A stretch of 64,000 nucleotides of DNA from an uncultured Pseudomonadota bacterium (GTDB lineage Bacteria; Myxococcota_A; UBA796; SXON01), in contig CAIUMM010000152.1 in NCBI GenBank assembly GCA_903900265.1, positions 1-64,000 of the forward strand, read 5' to 3'. Positions within the stretch are counted from its first letter, which is position 1. Each line of letters opens with the position of its first letter. The position numbers and the translations under genes are program-made. Shown in pieces: positions 50,680-58,227 of this stretch. The notes beneath the pieces were generated by a model that saw only the letters and a program-made list of their open reading frames with translations, did not search any database and had not been told where the DNA came from.

Positions 50680-51666
50680 GTGCGACACGTCATGCAAAAG
50701 TTCGAGGCTTCCCGGAGCCAGTACGCGGGATCAACGTCCTGCTACGACACGTACCACGCCGAATACAAGAAGTGGTACAAGCTCATGTGGGACACTCCGG
50801 TGTTCACGAAGAAGCGCGTCGAGTACGAGAAGAAGGCGAACGAAGCCCTGAAAAATCAGAAAGAGTGCGGCGAGGGCGGCGTGGGCATCTTCTCTGCCGG
50901 AGCTTCGGCGGCTGCGCTGTGGACGATGACGTACAGCAAGCGGAAGGCGGACGTTTCCGGCGCTCTGGGGCCGGAGGAGACCATCATCGCCGTCGCCAAG
51001 GGCATGAACCCCGGGGCGATGGTGGGGCTCGAAGATCGCGCCGTCATCAAGGGCGGCCTCATGGCGCTCTACCTCGCAGGGCTCTCCGACGTAGACCCGT
51101 CCTCGCTGAAGGTCACCACGCTGAACTTGGCGAAAGACGACGAGGCGTTGATCCGCGCCGCTGGCGGCAAGGTCACCGGCTCGATGCAGAAGGATCTGAA
51201 CGCTGCGGCGGAGATCGTACGGGGCAAGGTCTCGGCGCAGGGCGACAACCTGAAAACGGCGGCGTGGGGTCTCCGGGGCAACTACATCCTCCTGACGCTG
51301 ATGGGCTTCCAGATGGGCCACGCCACGGCGGCCATGATCCTGTCTGTGATTCCGGTGACGGCCATTGTCGGGGCCGCGATGTCCGCCCACGTTGCCATCA
51401 CGAAAGCGGTGGCGGAGAACGTGTCGAACCAGATGAACTACTTCGTCAAGGACGGCATGGAGAAGTACGCCGCTGCGCTTCAGTTGGCTCCGCCGAAGGC
51501 CGGAGGCGGCGGCGGAGGCGGCGGGGGCGGCGGGATGATCTTGCGCGGCGGCGGCGGTCAGATCGCCGGAGGCGGAGGGTTTTCCCTGTCAGCGGTGCCG
51601 GTGTGGGGTTGGGTCGTCGGCGGCCTTGCCTTGGGTGCTGTGGTGTACGGAGTCACCCGCAAGTAG
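50680..51666 (+). CDS. Membrane protein with Gly-rich linker
   Basis: 328 residues from the GTG at 50680 (AGGA seven bases upstream; ATG 50692 is an alternative). N-terminus Tyr/Lys-rich (YHAEYKKWYKLMWDTPVFTK), a folded middle (VIKGGLMALYLAGLSDVDPS), two hydrophobic segments (NYILLTLMGFQMGHATAAMI, IPVTAIVGAAMSAHVAI), a poly-Gly run of about 11, and a final membrane segment (VWGWVVGGLALGAVVYGV) ending TRK. Its 3' end overlaps the antisense Nudix gene by 109 bp. Confidence 0.7.
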   Translation: MRHVMQKFEASRSQYAGSTSCYDTYHAEYKKWYKLMWDTPVFTKKRVEYEKKANEALKNQKECGEGGVGIFSAGASAAALWTMTYSKRKADVSGALGPEETIIAVAKGMNPGAMVGLEDRAVIKGGLMALYLAGLSDVDPSSLKVTTLNLAKDDEALIRAAGGKVTGSMQKDLNAAAEIVRGKVSAQGDNLKTAAWGLRGNYILLTLMGFQMGHATAAMILSVIPVTAIVGAAMSAHVAITKAVAENVSNQMNYFVKDGMEKYAAALQLAPPKAGGGGGGGGGGGMILRGGGGQIAGGGGFSLSAVPVWGWVVGGLALGAVVYGVTRK

Positions 51667-51986
51667 GTCTCCACCCGCCACTCGTAGGCATCGTGGTGGG
51701 CGCTGAGGCGCACGGGGGTGTCCCGCATCACCCGTGCCGTGTAGACGTAGTGCCTGCCCTTCGGCCCGTCCTCCGTGCGAACGAGCATGAGCCGCCACGG
51801 GGGGATGGGGATGCCGGTCTCCTCGTGCACTTCCCGGAGCGCCGCCGCCGCAGGGTGCTCCCCGGGTTCGATGCGCCCTGCCGGATGCTCGTACGTGCCC
51901 GAACGCGTCTCCGTCCGGCTACGCCGGATGTAGAGAACGCGACCGGAGGTGTCAACGACCCGGAGAGAAGCGGAGTAAGGACGCAT
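51558..51986 (-). CDS. Nudix hydrolase
   Basis: 142 residues from the ATG at 51986. GRIEPGEHPAAAALREVHEE, then TGI, is a complete Nudix box (G-x5-E-x7-R-E-V-x-E-E-x-G-I), with the preceding strand GRVLYIRRSRTETRSGTYEH. The body is of standard length; about 30 extra Pro/Thr-rich residues at the end are those coded opposite the 3' end of the gene at 50680. Substrate (nucleotide, sugar nucleotide or capped RNA) unknown. Contrast the degenerate box in the fusion at 31665. Confidence 0.85.
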   Translation of the reverse strand: MRPYSASLRVVDTSGRVLYIRRSRTETRSGTYEHPAGRIEPGEHPAAAALREVHEETGIPIPPWRLMLVRTEDGPKGRHYVYTARVMRDTPVRLSAHHDAYEWRVETYLRVTPYTTAPKARPPTTQPHTGTADRENPPPPAI

Positions 51987-52013
51987 AGAACCGAGTCGTT
52001 GAATGTCGAAGGA

Positions 52014-53441
52014 CTACCGGTGGGGGTTGTTGAGGTAGCCTTTACGGGCATAATACCCTTTCGACATACGCTTTCCAGACCCCGGCGAACGAGGCGGGTA
52101 CTGAAGGCGACCCCCGGCAGCGGCGAGGGCGTCTTCGAGCCGGTGCACGAGCGCCGGGGTAGCCCGCTTCCGGTTACCCGGGAGATCAATAGACTTGATC
52201 ATCATCCGAGCGTAGATTTTGGCGTCACTCAGAAAGCCTTCGGGATCGTGGATAATGTCCGCATCCGTCCAGTTTTTGAGATTGCTGTCGTATCTGCCAG
52301 CGTCTACCGAGGCTTCGATCAACGCATCCCGCAGTTCCCGGAGATTTTTCGAGGGCTGACGGGGGTTGTAGTGCCCTGCCCCCATCAACGCCTCGTGTTC
52401 CGCCTGTTCGGAGTAGAAGCCCACCTTACCGGTACGCTGATCCACATGGTAGACGATTTCGTCGCCGCTGCGGTCGGTCAGCCCGGGGGTCTGCCTCCGC
52501 AACATCGCCCATGCGCTTTTGAGCGACGGAGCCTGCCCGGACGTGTGGACGTACATGGCGAGGGCCGCTTCCGACTGCGCGGACGAGGGCAACCGGCGGG
52601 GGTTGTTGTAGTGCCCTGCCGACATCATCTTGAAGTGCTCCGCCTGCTCGGAGTACCAGCCCACCTTTCCGGTGCGAGAGTCCTGCGTGTACTGGATCTC
52701 ATCCCCGAAGCGGTCTGTCAAGCCGGGGGTCTGCTTCCCCAGCATCGCCCACGCTGCACGGAGAGACGGAGCCTGACCGGACGTGTGCACGTACATGGCG
52801 AGACCGCCCATTGACGCTGCCGCACCCTTGGGGTTGGCCCGGATTTCTCCGAGCGCCTGCACCTTGGCCGCCGCTGCCATGATGCCCTTGGCTCCCCGCT
52901 TCTTCAGCGCCGCAGGGCTGGCGTACAGCGCCGGAGCAGGTACAGATTCGGCGAACGAGAAGGGGGTGTACGCGACGGGGAGCGCGATGCCCTCCTCACG
53001 GAGACGTTCTTCGCGGGTCTTCGCGCGAATGACGCGGGTGGTCATCCACGGCTGCGTGGGGTGGTTCGCCGGGCCGCGCTTGAACGGCGCAGCGCCGGTC
53101 TCTCCGTACGGAGAAACCTTCTTGTCGGCAACCATGCGACCCTGACGCCCGCCGGGCATCATCAGGTGCGGCTTCTTCTCGCCACGGGAGGTAGTGAGGC
53201 TGCGGGTGACGAAGGGCGCGTTGGAGTTCATGCCCATGATCTTGATGCAGCGGTAGCACGTGACCGTGCGGGCGCTCGAAGGACGTACGTCCCGGGCGCT
53301 CACCTTTTGCATACACAGAGGCTTGCCGTTATCCCCCTTGATGTGGGAACGGTCTCCGCCACCTGCGAGAACAGTTTCGTACCCTCCGCCGATTCGCTTG
53401 CCGTAGGGGTTCTCAATCAGGTCGAGGTCGAGATATTTCAT
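52014..53441 (-). CDS. Protein with two copies of a 70-residue repeat
   Basis: 475 residues from the ATG at 53441. Residues 40-75 hold CMQKVSARDVRPSSARTVTC, then YRC, a possible zinc site. Residues about 210-290 and 290-365 are tandem copies: LAMYVHTSGQAPSLRAAWAM, then L-G/R-K/R-QTPGLTDR, GDEI, RTGKVGWYSEQAEH and SAGHYNNPRR. The C-terminal 100 residues are helical and basic (MSKGYYARKGYLNNPHR). Contains several (R/K)xNP motifs. Structural or DNA-associated role possible; no family recognised. Confidence 0.65.
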   Translation of the reverse strand: MKYLDLDLIENPYGKRIGGGYETVLAGGGDRSHIKGDNGKPLCMQKVSARDVRPSSARTVTCYRCIKIMGMNSNAPFVTRSLTTSRGEKKPHLMMPGGRQGRMVADKKVSPYGETGAAPFKRGPANHPTQPWMTTRVIRAKTREERLREEGIALPVAYTPFSFAESVPAPALYASPAALKKRGAKGIMAAAAKVQALGEIRANPKGAAASMGGLAMYVHTSGQAPSLRAAWAMLGKQTPGLTDRFGDEIQYTQDSRTGKVGWYSEQAEHFKMMSAGHYNNPRRLPSSAQSEAALAMYVHTSGQAPSLKSAWAMLRRQTPGLTDRSGDEIVYHVDQRTGKVGFYSEQAEHEALMGAGHYNPRQPSKNLRELRDALIEASVDAGRYDSNLKNWTDADIIHDPEGFLSDAKIYARMMIKSIDLPGNRKRATPALVHRLEDALAAAGGRLQYPPRSPGSGKRMSKGYYARKGYLNNPHR

Positions 53442-53461
53442 AGGTTGACTCCGTCCATACG

Positions 53462-53516
53462 AGGCTACCCTGTTGGCGACTCCTGCTCAACGCCCTGTCC
53501 GCACTCCGAGTGCTAC
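53462..53516 (-). promoter_or_regulatory. Late-type promoter (GTAGCACTC box), textbook copy
   Basis: Minus strand: GTAGCACTC (53516-53508), 17 bases, TTGAGC, 17 bases, TAGCCT (53467-53462), upstream of the gene starting at 53441. It lies inside the start of the divergent helicase gene. Confidence 0.75.
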
Positions 53517-55146
53517 ACACCCGCTCGAACTCAAACCCTTTCAAGTCGAAGACATCGCCTCGCTGGAGAAACACGGCTTTCGCGCGTTGGTGGCGAACGC
53601 TCCGGGCACGGGCAAGACCATCATCTGCCTCTCGGCGATAGCGAAAAACGCCGCGCTGCTGACCCCGACGCTCATCGTCGCGCCCGCCTCCGTGGTGACG
53701 AACTGGCGACGGGAAGCACAGAAGTGGATTCCCGGTGTCCGGGTGCACTCCATCCTCGACACGCAATCGCCCATTCCCCGGAGCGCCCACCTCTACATCA
53801 TCTCGTGGTCGTTGCTTCCGGTGCGCTACCTCGAAATCGCCGGGCTCCGGTGCAAGCTGATCATCGCCGACGAGGCCCACGCCGCAAAGAACGAGGAGGC
53901 GCTGCGCACGCAGGCGCTCGCGATTCTGGCCCGTCGGTCACCGCACCTCATCCTGTTGACGGGCACCCCGCTCATCAACCGCCCCGGAGAGATGGACGCG
54001 CTCCGCGACCTTCTCGGCGTCCCGGCAGACCAACCGATGCCGATGCTGCGCCGACTGCTGGAGGAGGTTGTCCCGGAGATCCCCCCAAAGACCCGCTCGA
54101 CGATCCCCATCACCTTACGACCGAAGGACGAGGCGGAATACCGGAGTGCGGAGGAGGACTTCGCCGAGTGGTTGGAGATGGAGCTTCAGAAGCGCATGGG
54201 GCGGGGCGAGGCACTCGCCACCGCGCAACGGGCGCTTGCGGCGGAAGCCCTCGTCAAGACGGGCTATCTCCGGCGCTTGCTCGGGCAGGGCAAGGTCTAC
54301 GCGGCGAGCGATTGGATTGCACGGGCTGTCCGGCTCGGCGAGCCGGTCGTGGTGTTTGCGGAGCACCGCGAGGTGATCGACCGTCTCCAGAACCTTCTGC
54401 GCCGACAGCGGATCGGCTACGTCACCTTGGACGGCTCCGCTGCTCGCGGAGATCGGCAGAACGCGATTGACTTGTTCCAAGAAGGGAAAGTGCCTGTGTT
54501 CATCGGGAGCAAGGCGGCGTCTACGGGCATCACGCTCACGCGCGCGAAGCACCTCCTGTTCGTGGAGCGGTACTACACGAGCGCGGAGGAGGAGCAGGCC
54601 GAAGATCGCATCCGGCGCATCGGGCAGACACAGGCGACGACGATCTGGTTCCTGCACGCCACGGACACCATCGACGACCGCATCGCCACCATCATCGAGA
54701 TCAAACGGGCGATGGTCAAGAAGGCGATTGGGGCCGCCGACATCGCGGAGCGGGAGGAGGACGCAGCGGTGGAGATCATCTCGGCATGGGGCACGCAAGC
54801 CGTCAGCGCCTTCAAGGGGGCGGAGACGGATCTCGGTCACGGACGACCGATGCCGCCCATCCCGGCACCCCACGACGCGTGTGCGCTGGTGTTCAAGGCT
54901 CCGCGTTGGTCGCTGGAGAAGGCGAAAGCGTGGGCGACGCTGCACGGGTTCCGCTTTGACCCGAACGCGTCGGCGAAGGTCGCCGGAGGCACCGTGCGGC
55001 TCACGACGAACCCCCCGGCGGCGTTCCTCTCGGGCAAGTTCTACTCCGCACCAATCACGGCGGACATTCAAGTGATTCTCGGGATACGCCGTCCGCGTAG
55101 CACTCGAAGTGGAGTGCCGACCAAGGGAACAAAGAAGCGTCGATGA
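53473..55146 (+). CDS. SNF2/HepA-like DNA helicase-translocase
   Basis: 557 residues from a TTG at 53473 (no ATG/GTG fits better; the true start is uncertain). Motifs: F-Q in motif Q (LKPFQVEDIASLEKHGFRAL), Walker A GTGKT (residues 45-49), DEAH (133-136), LLTGTPLINRPGEMDALRDL, then the C-terminal RecA domain with VVFAEHREVIDRLQNLLRRQ, IGYVTLDGSAARGDRQNAID, LFQEGKVPVFIGSKAASTGI and QAEDRIRRIGQTQ. These are diagnostic for SMARCAL1/HepA-type SNF2 enzymes. About 90 extra C-terminal residues. Role in replication restart, remodelling of DNA or of the host nucleoid; not a packaging ATPase. Confidence 0.85.
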   Translation: MATPAQRPVRTPSATHPLELKPFQVEDIASLEKHGFRALVANAPGTGKTIICLSAIAKNAALLTPTLIVAPASVVTNWRREAQKWIPGVRVHSILDTQSPIPRSAHLYIISWSLLPVRYLEIAGLRCKLIIADEAHAAKNEEALRTQALAILARRSPHLILLTGTPLINRPGEMDALRDLLGVPADQPMPMLRRLLEEVVPEIPPKTRSTIPITLRPKDEAEYRSAEEDFAEWLEMELQKRMGRGEALATAQRALAAEALVKTGYLRRLLGQGKVYAASDWIARAVRLGEPVVVFAEHREVIDRLQNLLRRQRIGYVTLDGSAARGDRQNAIDLFQEGKVPVFIGSKAASTGITLTRAKHLLFVERYYTSAEEEQAEDRIRRIGQTQATTIWFLHATDTIDDRIATIIEIKRAMVKKAIGAADIAEREEDAAVEIISAWGTQAVSAFKGAETDLGHGRPMPPIPAPHDACALVFKAPRWSLEKAKAWATLHGFRFDPNASAKVAGGTVRLTTNPPAAFLSGKFYSAPITADIQVILGIRRPRSTRSGVPTKGTKKRR

Positions 55147-55152
55147 TAGCGT
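55097..55152 (+). promoter_or_regulatory. Late-type promoter (GTAGCACTC box) for the lysis-type cassette
   Basis: GTAGCACTC (55097-55105), 17 bases, AAGGGA as weak -35, 18 bases, TAGCGT (55147-55152). The ATG at 55159 is six bases beyond, so the transcript is expected to be leaderless. It lies inside the end of the helicase gene. Confidence 0.6.
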
Positions 55153-55158
55153 AGTGTC

Positions 55159-55338
55159 ATGCGCTTTCACTCCTCTCGGCACGCCTACGGCTGCTGCTCC
55201 CCGTGCTCTTGCGGAGCGTCACAGGATTACGGCAGACCCCCTGTGGATTTCCGGGGCTACGGCAAGGTCGCGCTTGTCCTCGGTGTGATCGCGCTGATTG
55301 CGGTTGCCAACCCCTCTCCGAGTAAGGTGCGCGCATGA
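55159..55338 (+). CDS. Small Cys-rich single-pass membrane protein
   Basis: 59 residues: RHAYGCCSPCSCGASQDYGR, then GKVALVLGVIALIAVANPSP as membrane segment. Four Cys in seven residues (C-C-S-P-C-S-C) could coordinate metal or be lipidated. Its stop overlaps the next ATG (ATGA). First gene of the lysis-type cassette. Confidence 0.6.
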   Translation: MRFHSSRHAYGCCSPCSCGASQDYGRPPVDFRGYGKVALVLGVIALIAVANPSPSKVRA

Positions 55339-55688
55339 CGGAGCTTTCGGTCTACCTCGACTTTTTGCTGAAGGCCGGCGTCCCGGCGGGGCTCGGTGTC
55401 GTCATCGTGATGTACCTGCTCCGGGTCATCATCCCGGCACAGCAGAGGGCGTTCGCCAACGAGATGGCAGAGTCCCGGAAGGTGTTCCGGGAGACGCTGG
55501 AGAGCGAACAGCGCACCCACATGCTGCTGATGGGGACGCTCACCGAGGCGATGAAGTCCGAGGGCAAGCAGACGCGCGCAGCTATCGACCGACTCAACGA
55601 CACCAGCATGAAGCTCAACGAGGTCGTATTCAAGATGTACGGCTCGATGACCGCGCTCCCCAACGGCGACGGACGCCGCAGCATCTAA
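55335..55688 (+). CDS. N-anchored coiled-coil membrane protein
   Basis: 117 residues. N-terminal membrane segment (LKAGVPAGLGVVIVMYLLRV), then a coiled coil (QRAFANEMAESRKVFRETLE, QTRAAIDRLNDTSMKLNEVV). Similar in layout to haemolysin XhlA-type or spanin-like lysis accessories; not conclusive. Confidence 0.65.
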   Translation: MTELSVYLDFLLKAGVPAGLGVVIVMYLLRVIIPAQQRAFANEMAESRKVFRETLESEQRTHMLLMGTLTEAMKSEGKQTRAAIDRLNDTSMKLNEVVFKMYGSMTALPNGDGRRSI

Positions 55689-55706
55689 CGCACCTACGGA
55701 AAGAAC

Positions 55707-55970
55707 ATGGATCACGGTATTGAAGTCCCCTCCCCCGCCCCCGCCAAAGCGACGACCCCGGCTATCGAAACTCCGGCAGATGCGGAGCCGCCGATGCCGA
55801 TCCCCGTCGCAGCCCCCGCAGCGACCACCGTTGCCGCCGAGCCCGTGGCTCCGGTAGCGACGGACAGCTACAGCGACAGCACGGAGTATCTGATCGGCGC
55901 GGCGGTACTCGTTTGCCTCGCTGCCATCTGGAAAGCGTACCGCAAAATCGCGCAAAAGCAGAAGCGTTGA
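55707..55970 (+). CDS. Pro-rich tail-anchored membrane protein
   Basis: 87 residues, ATG at 55707. Pro/Ala-rich first two thirds (PSPAPAKATTPAIETPADAE), membrane segment (STEYLIGAAVLVCLAAIW), basic end (KAYRKIAQKQKR). It shares the PVAPVA motif with the next protein. Confidence 0.65.
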   Translation: MDHGIEVPSPAPAKATTPAIETPADAEPPMPIPVAAPAATTVAAEPVAPVATDSYSDSTEYLIGAAVLVCLAAIWKAYRKIAQKQKR

Positions 55971-55971
55971 C

Positions 55972-56412
55972 ATGGAACCGACCGATCTCGATTCTCCGGT
56001 AGTCCCCGAACCCGTCGCCGCCCCGGAAGGTGTGGAGCCCGTCGCTCCGGTAGCTTCGCGCACCGAAGTGTCGTCCCTCCCTGCCGGGCCGTTCCACTCG
56101 TTGTACCAGAGCTTTGGCGGCACGCTGACGGCGGTTTCGCTGGGCGTGCTGATCATCGTCGGCATCCAGTTCGTCGTCGGTCGCATCTTCAATAGTGCGC
56201 GCACGATGTCGGACAGCTTGACGACGTTTGCTACCGCGATGGTCGCCGTACTCGTCGGAATCTACGTCTGCGACCTGCTGATCGCCGGGCCGGAAGTCAT
56301 GTTGTTACGCGAGGCGGAACGCACGACAATCGTGACGTTCATCAAGGATATTAGCCTTATGTGCTTCAGCTATTATTTTGGATCTAAGACCAACAAGGAA
56401 CCCGTCACATGA
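55972..56412 (+). CDS. Holin-like protein with three membrane segments
   Basis: 146 residues, ATG at 55972. After a Pro/Val/Ala-rich 50 residues come three segments (GTLTAVSLGVLIIVGIQFVV, LTTFATAMVAVLVGIYVCDL, IVTFIKDISLMCFSYYFGS) and a charged tail KTNKEPVT. The ending Y-Y-F-G-S-K-T-N-K is typical of small phage holin-like proteins. It overlaps the peptidase gene (ATGA), so this is a probable holin/endolysin pair. Confidence 0.65.
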   Translation: MEPTDLDSPVVPEPVAAPEGVEPVAPVASRTEVSSLPAGPFHSLYQSFGGTLTAVSLGVLIIVGIQFVVGRIFNSARTMSDSLTTFATAMVAVLVGIYVCDLLIAGPEVMLLREAERTTIVTFIKDISLMCFSYYFGSKTNKEPVT

Positions 56413-56861
56413 ACCTCTCCGCGCACTTCACCTTTGACGAACTGACCCGCACTTCGCAGACCGCGCTCCAAGCGAAAAACCGGGAAGAAGCTCAGGCGTT
56501 CATCCCGTCGCTCACCGAACTGGCGGAGCTTTTGGAAGTTGTACGGGCTCATTTCGGGAAGCCCCTGAAGATCAACTCCGGCTTCCGGGGCGCTGCGGTG
56601 AACGCGGGCACGCCCGGAAGCAGCAAGACATCGCAACATATGAAGGGCGAAGCTGCCGATATTGCCATGCCGGGCGTGGATGACGCGGAGCTTCACCGCT
56701 GGATCGTGAAGGATTCTGGCCTGAAATACGGCCAATGTATCCTCGAACGCCCTCCGGGCCGCTCGTGGGTTCACGTCTCCATCTGCGGCACCCGCGATCC
56801 GAAGTCGTGTCAGCAAGCCCTGACGTTCGACGGCACCTCCTACAAACCCTACCGTGGATAG
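56409..56861 (+). CDS. M15 zinc peptidase, probable endolysin
   Basis: 150 residues. HFTFDELTRTSQTALQAKN, INSGFRGAAVNAGTPG, then SQH77MKGEAAD84IAMP and WVH122VSI hold the zinc ligands of the VanY/peptidase M15_3 fold. Cleaves peptide cross-links of peptidoglycan. No signal peptide, so export would need the holin-like protein encoded just upstream. Length is standard for the family. Confidence 0.85.
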   Translation: MNLSAHFTFDELTRTSQTALQAKNREEAQAFIPSLTELAELLEVVRAHFGKPLKINSGFRGAAVNAGTPGSSKTSQHMKGEAADIAMPGVDDAELHRWIVKDSGLKYGQCILERPPGRSWVHVSICGTRDPKSCQQALTFDGTSYKPYRG

Positions 56862-56867
56862 ACCCTC

Positions 56868-57056
56868 ATGCAAAACGTCTCCGTGAAAGAACTCGCCGTC
56901 GTCGCTGGCGTCGGTTTGCTGCTTGCACAAGTCACCAAGCGGGTGCCCTTTCTCAACACCAACACGATGCTGACCCGCACCGCGCTCTACACGCTGGGGT
57001 ACTTCCTCGCCACGAAGCGGCCCGAGGGCGGCTACGCCCTGCTGGAAAAGAAGTAG
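56868..57056 (+). CDS. Small membrane protein
   Basis: 62 residues. One hydrophobic segment (LAVVAGVGLLLAQVTKRV), and a second weaker one (TRTALYTLGYFLATKRPE). Basic end ALLEKK. Third small gene after the holin-like gene; role unknown. Confidence 0.6.
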   Translation: MQNVSVKELAVVAGVGLLLAQVTKRVPFLNTNTMLTRTALYTLGYFLATKRPEGGYALLEKK

Positions 57057-57058
57057 TC

Positions 57059-57244
57059 ATGCCGCTCGCTCCGGATGAAGCGGTGCTGCTCGGCGTAGAG
57101 GGAGAGGAACTGATCGCCTTCCTGACCAAAGCTCTCCGCAAGGACATGGACGGCAAGGTGCGGCTGAACCGCGTCGAGACGAAAGAGTTGCTCCGCCGTC
57201 TCGCGGCGCTCACCCTTCACGTGACCCGCGACCTGCTGGACTAA
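57059..57244 (+). CDS. Very small helical protein
   Basis: 61 residues, ATG at 57059. LLGVEGEELIAFLTKALRKD, then VETKELLRRLAALTLHVTRD. Amphipathic and without membrane segment. Last gene of the cassette. No family recognised. Confidence 0.55.
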   Translation: MPLAPDEAVLLGVEGEELIAFLTKALRKDMDGKVRLNRVETKELLRRLAALTLHVTRDLLD

Positions 57245-57252
57245 AACGAGAA

Positions 57253-57282
57253 CGCCCCCGGAACCGTGAGGTGCCGGGGGCG
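57253..57282. terminator. Terminator-like hairpin between convergent genes
   Basis: CGCCCCCGG (57253-57261) pairs with CCGGGGGCG (57274-57282). On the minus strand the stem is followed by TTCTCGTTTT, so it better fits as terminator of the leftward gene ending at 57305. Confidence 0.55.
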
Positions 57283-57304
57283 CTCCGTATCTGAACCTGT
57301 TCGA

Positions 57305-57676
57305 TCAGGTGATGATCGAGTGTTCCAGAAGGATGGTCACGTCGAACACGCCTGCCGCAGCGGCGTTCACAAGCTGAACGCTGGGGGTGGAGTTGTTCGC
57401 AACCCAAACCCACGCGAGACCGGCCACGCCCGCGCCCGAAACGGGCGAGAGGATGATCGCGCCTGCGGTGGTGGCGGCGTTGAAGGCGGTCGTGACAGCC
57501 GCAGCGTCCGCGTAGGTCGCGAACGAGAGGAAGTCAAAGAGCGCGCCGCTGGCGGGGGCCGCCGCGATGAGCTTCGCGTTGCTGATGGTGTCGTTCGCGC
57601 CGCCGGAGAGGGTAGCGCGAGCGGCGAGGGAACGGGTGCCCTTGCGGAGAGAAGCGAGAGAGGTAACTTCAGCCAT
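57305..57676 (-). CDS. Small Ala-rich beta protein, probable virion component
   Basis: 123 residues. ARATLSGGANDTISNAKLIA, VAGLAWVWVANNSTPSVQLV, then FDVTILLEHSIIT. The end resembles that of the next gene (CRLAFRHSIIK). Rich in Ala/Thr with strands, like the small beta protein at 46158. Likely a minor capsid or spike component; inferred. Confidence 0.55.
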   Translation of the reverse strand: MAEVTSLASLRKGTRSLAARATLSGGANDTISNAKLIAAAPASGALFDFLSFATYADAAAVTTAFNAATTAGAIILSPVSGAGVAGLAWVWVANNSTPSVQLVNAAAAGVFDVTILLEHSIIT

Positions 57677-57707
57677 GAGAAACTCCTAAAGTGGGTGGGA
57701 AGGGAAA

Positions 57708-58106
57708 CTACTTGATGATGCTGTGCCGGAAGGCGAGGCGACACTTCTTGGTGTAGGTGTCCCCGTTCGCAGCCTTCACCGACGTGATGACGAGACGGAA
57801 GTTGTTGGCGACGACGCCGCCCGAGATGTTGGCGTCGTAGAGCGTCTCGGAGGTAGCGACCGAAGCCGCCGTGGAGTATTCGATGAGATCCACGTTTGCG
57901 AACAACCACGCACGCGCGGCGGCTTGATCGGCAAACGCCTGATCCATGCCGTCGAGGAGGGGGCTGGCGGTGGTGAGGCCCGCTGCCACGAGCAAGGGGA
58001 TGATGTCCACCGTCTCGGCGGCGGCGGCGGTGCCCGCTTCGGCGATGTTGAGCAGGGTGGAGAAGGGGGTCGTGGTCGCTGCGGTGAGCGTGGTCGTCGA
58101 GGCCAT
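57708..58106 (-). CDS. Small Ala/Thr-rich beta protein, probable paralogue of 57305
   Basis: 132 residues from the ATG at 58106 (GGAG six bases upstream). STTTLTAATTTPFSTLLNIA, then a helical part (DQAFADQAAARAWLFANVDL) and strands ending CRLAFRHSIIK. Shares length, composition and the HSI-I ending with its neighbour, suggesting duplication. Confidence 0.55.
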   Translation of the reverse strand: MASTTTLTAATTTPFSTLLNIAEAGTAAAAETVDIIPLLVAAGLTTASPLLDGMDQAFADQAAARAWLFANVDLIEYSTAASVATSETLYDANISGGVVANNFRLVITSVKAANGDTYTKKCRLAFRHSIIK

Positions 58107-58161
58107 ATGGACTCCGGGAGGCAAGGGTAAAGGTAAGAGGGCCGATACTTCGGCTGTGGGG

Positions 58162-58216
58162 AGCGTAGCTCGTTTCCTGCCTACGGCGAGAGCGAGCGGG
58201 CAGAATCGAGTGCTAC
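58162..58216 (-). promoter_or_regulatory. Late-type promoter (GTAGCACTC box)
   Basis: Minus strand: GTAGCACTC (58216-58208), 17 bases, CTCGCC as weak -35, 17 bases, TACGCT (58167-58162). It serves 58106-57305. Confidence 0.65.
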
Positions 58217-58227
58217 ACCGGAGCGGG

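Noticed and set aside
53473-55146. The helicase-type ATPase as the packaging ATPase
   Set aside because: It has SNF2-specific motifs (DEAH, Q-x-x-x-R-x-x-R-I-G-Q) rather than A32/FtsK or terminase motifs.
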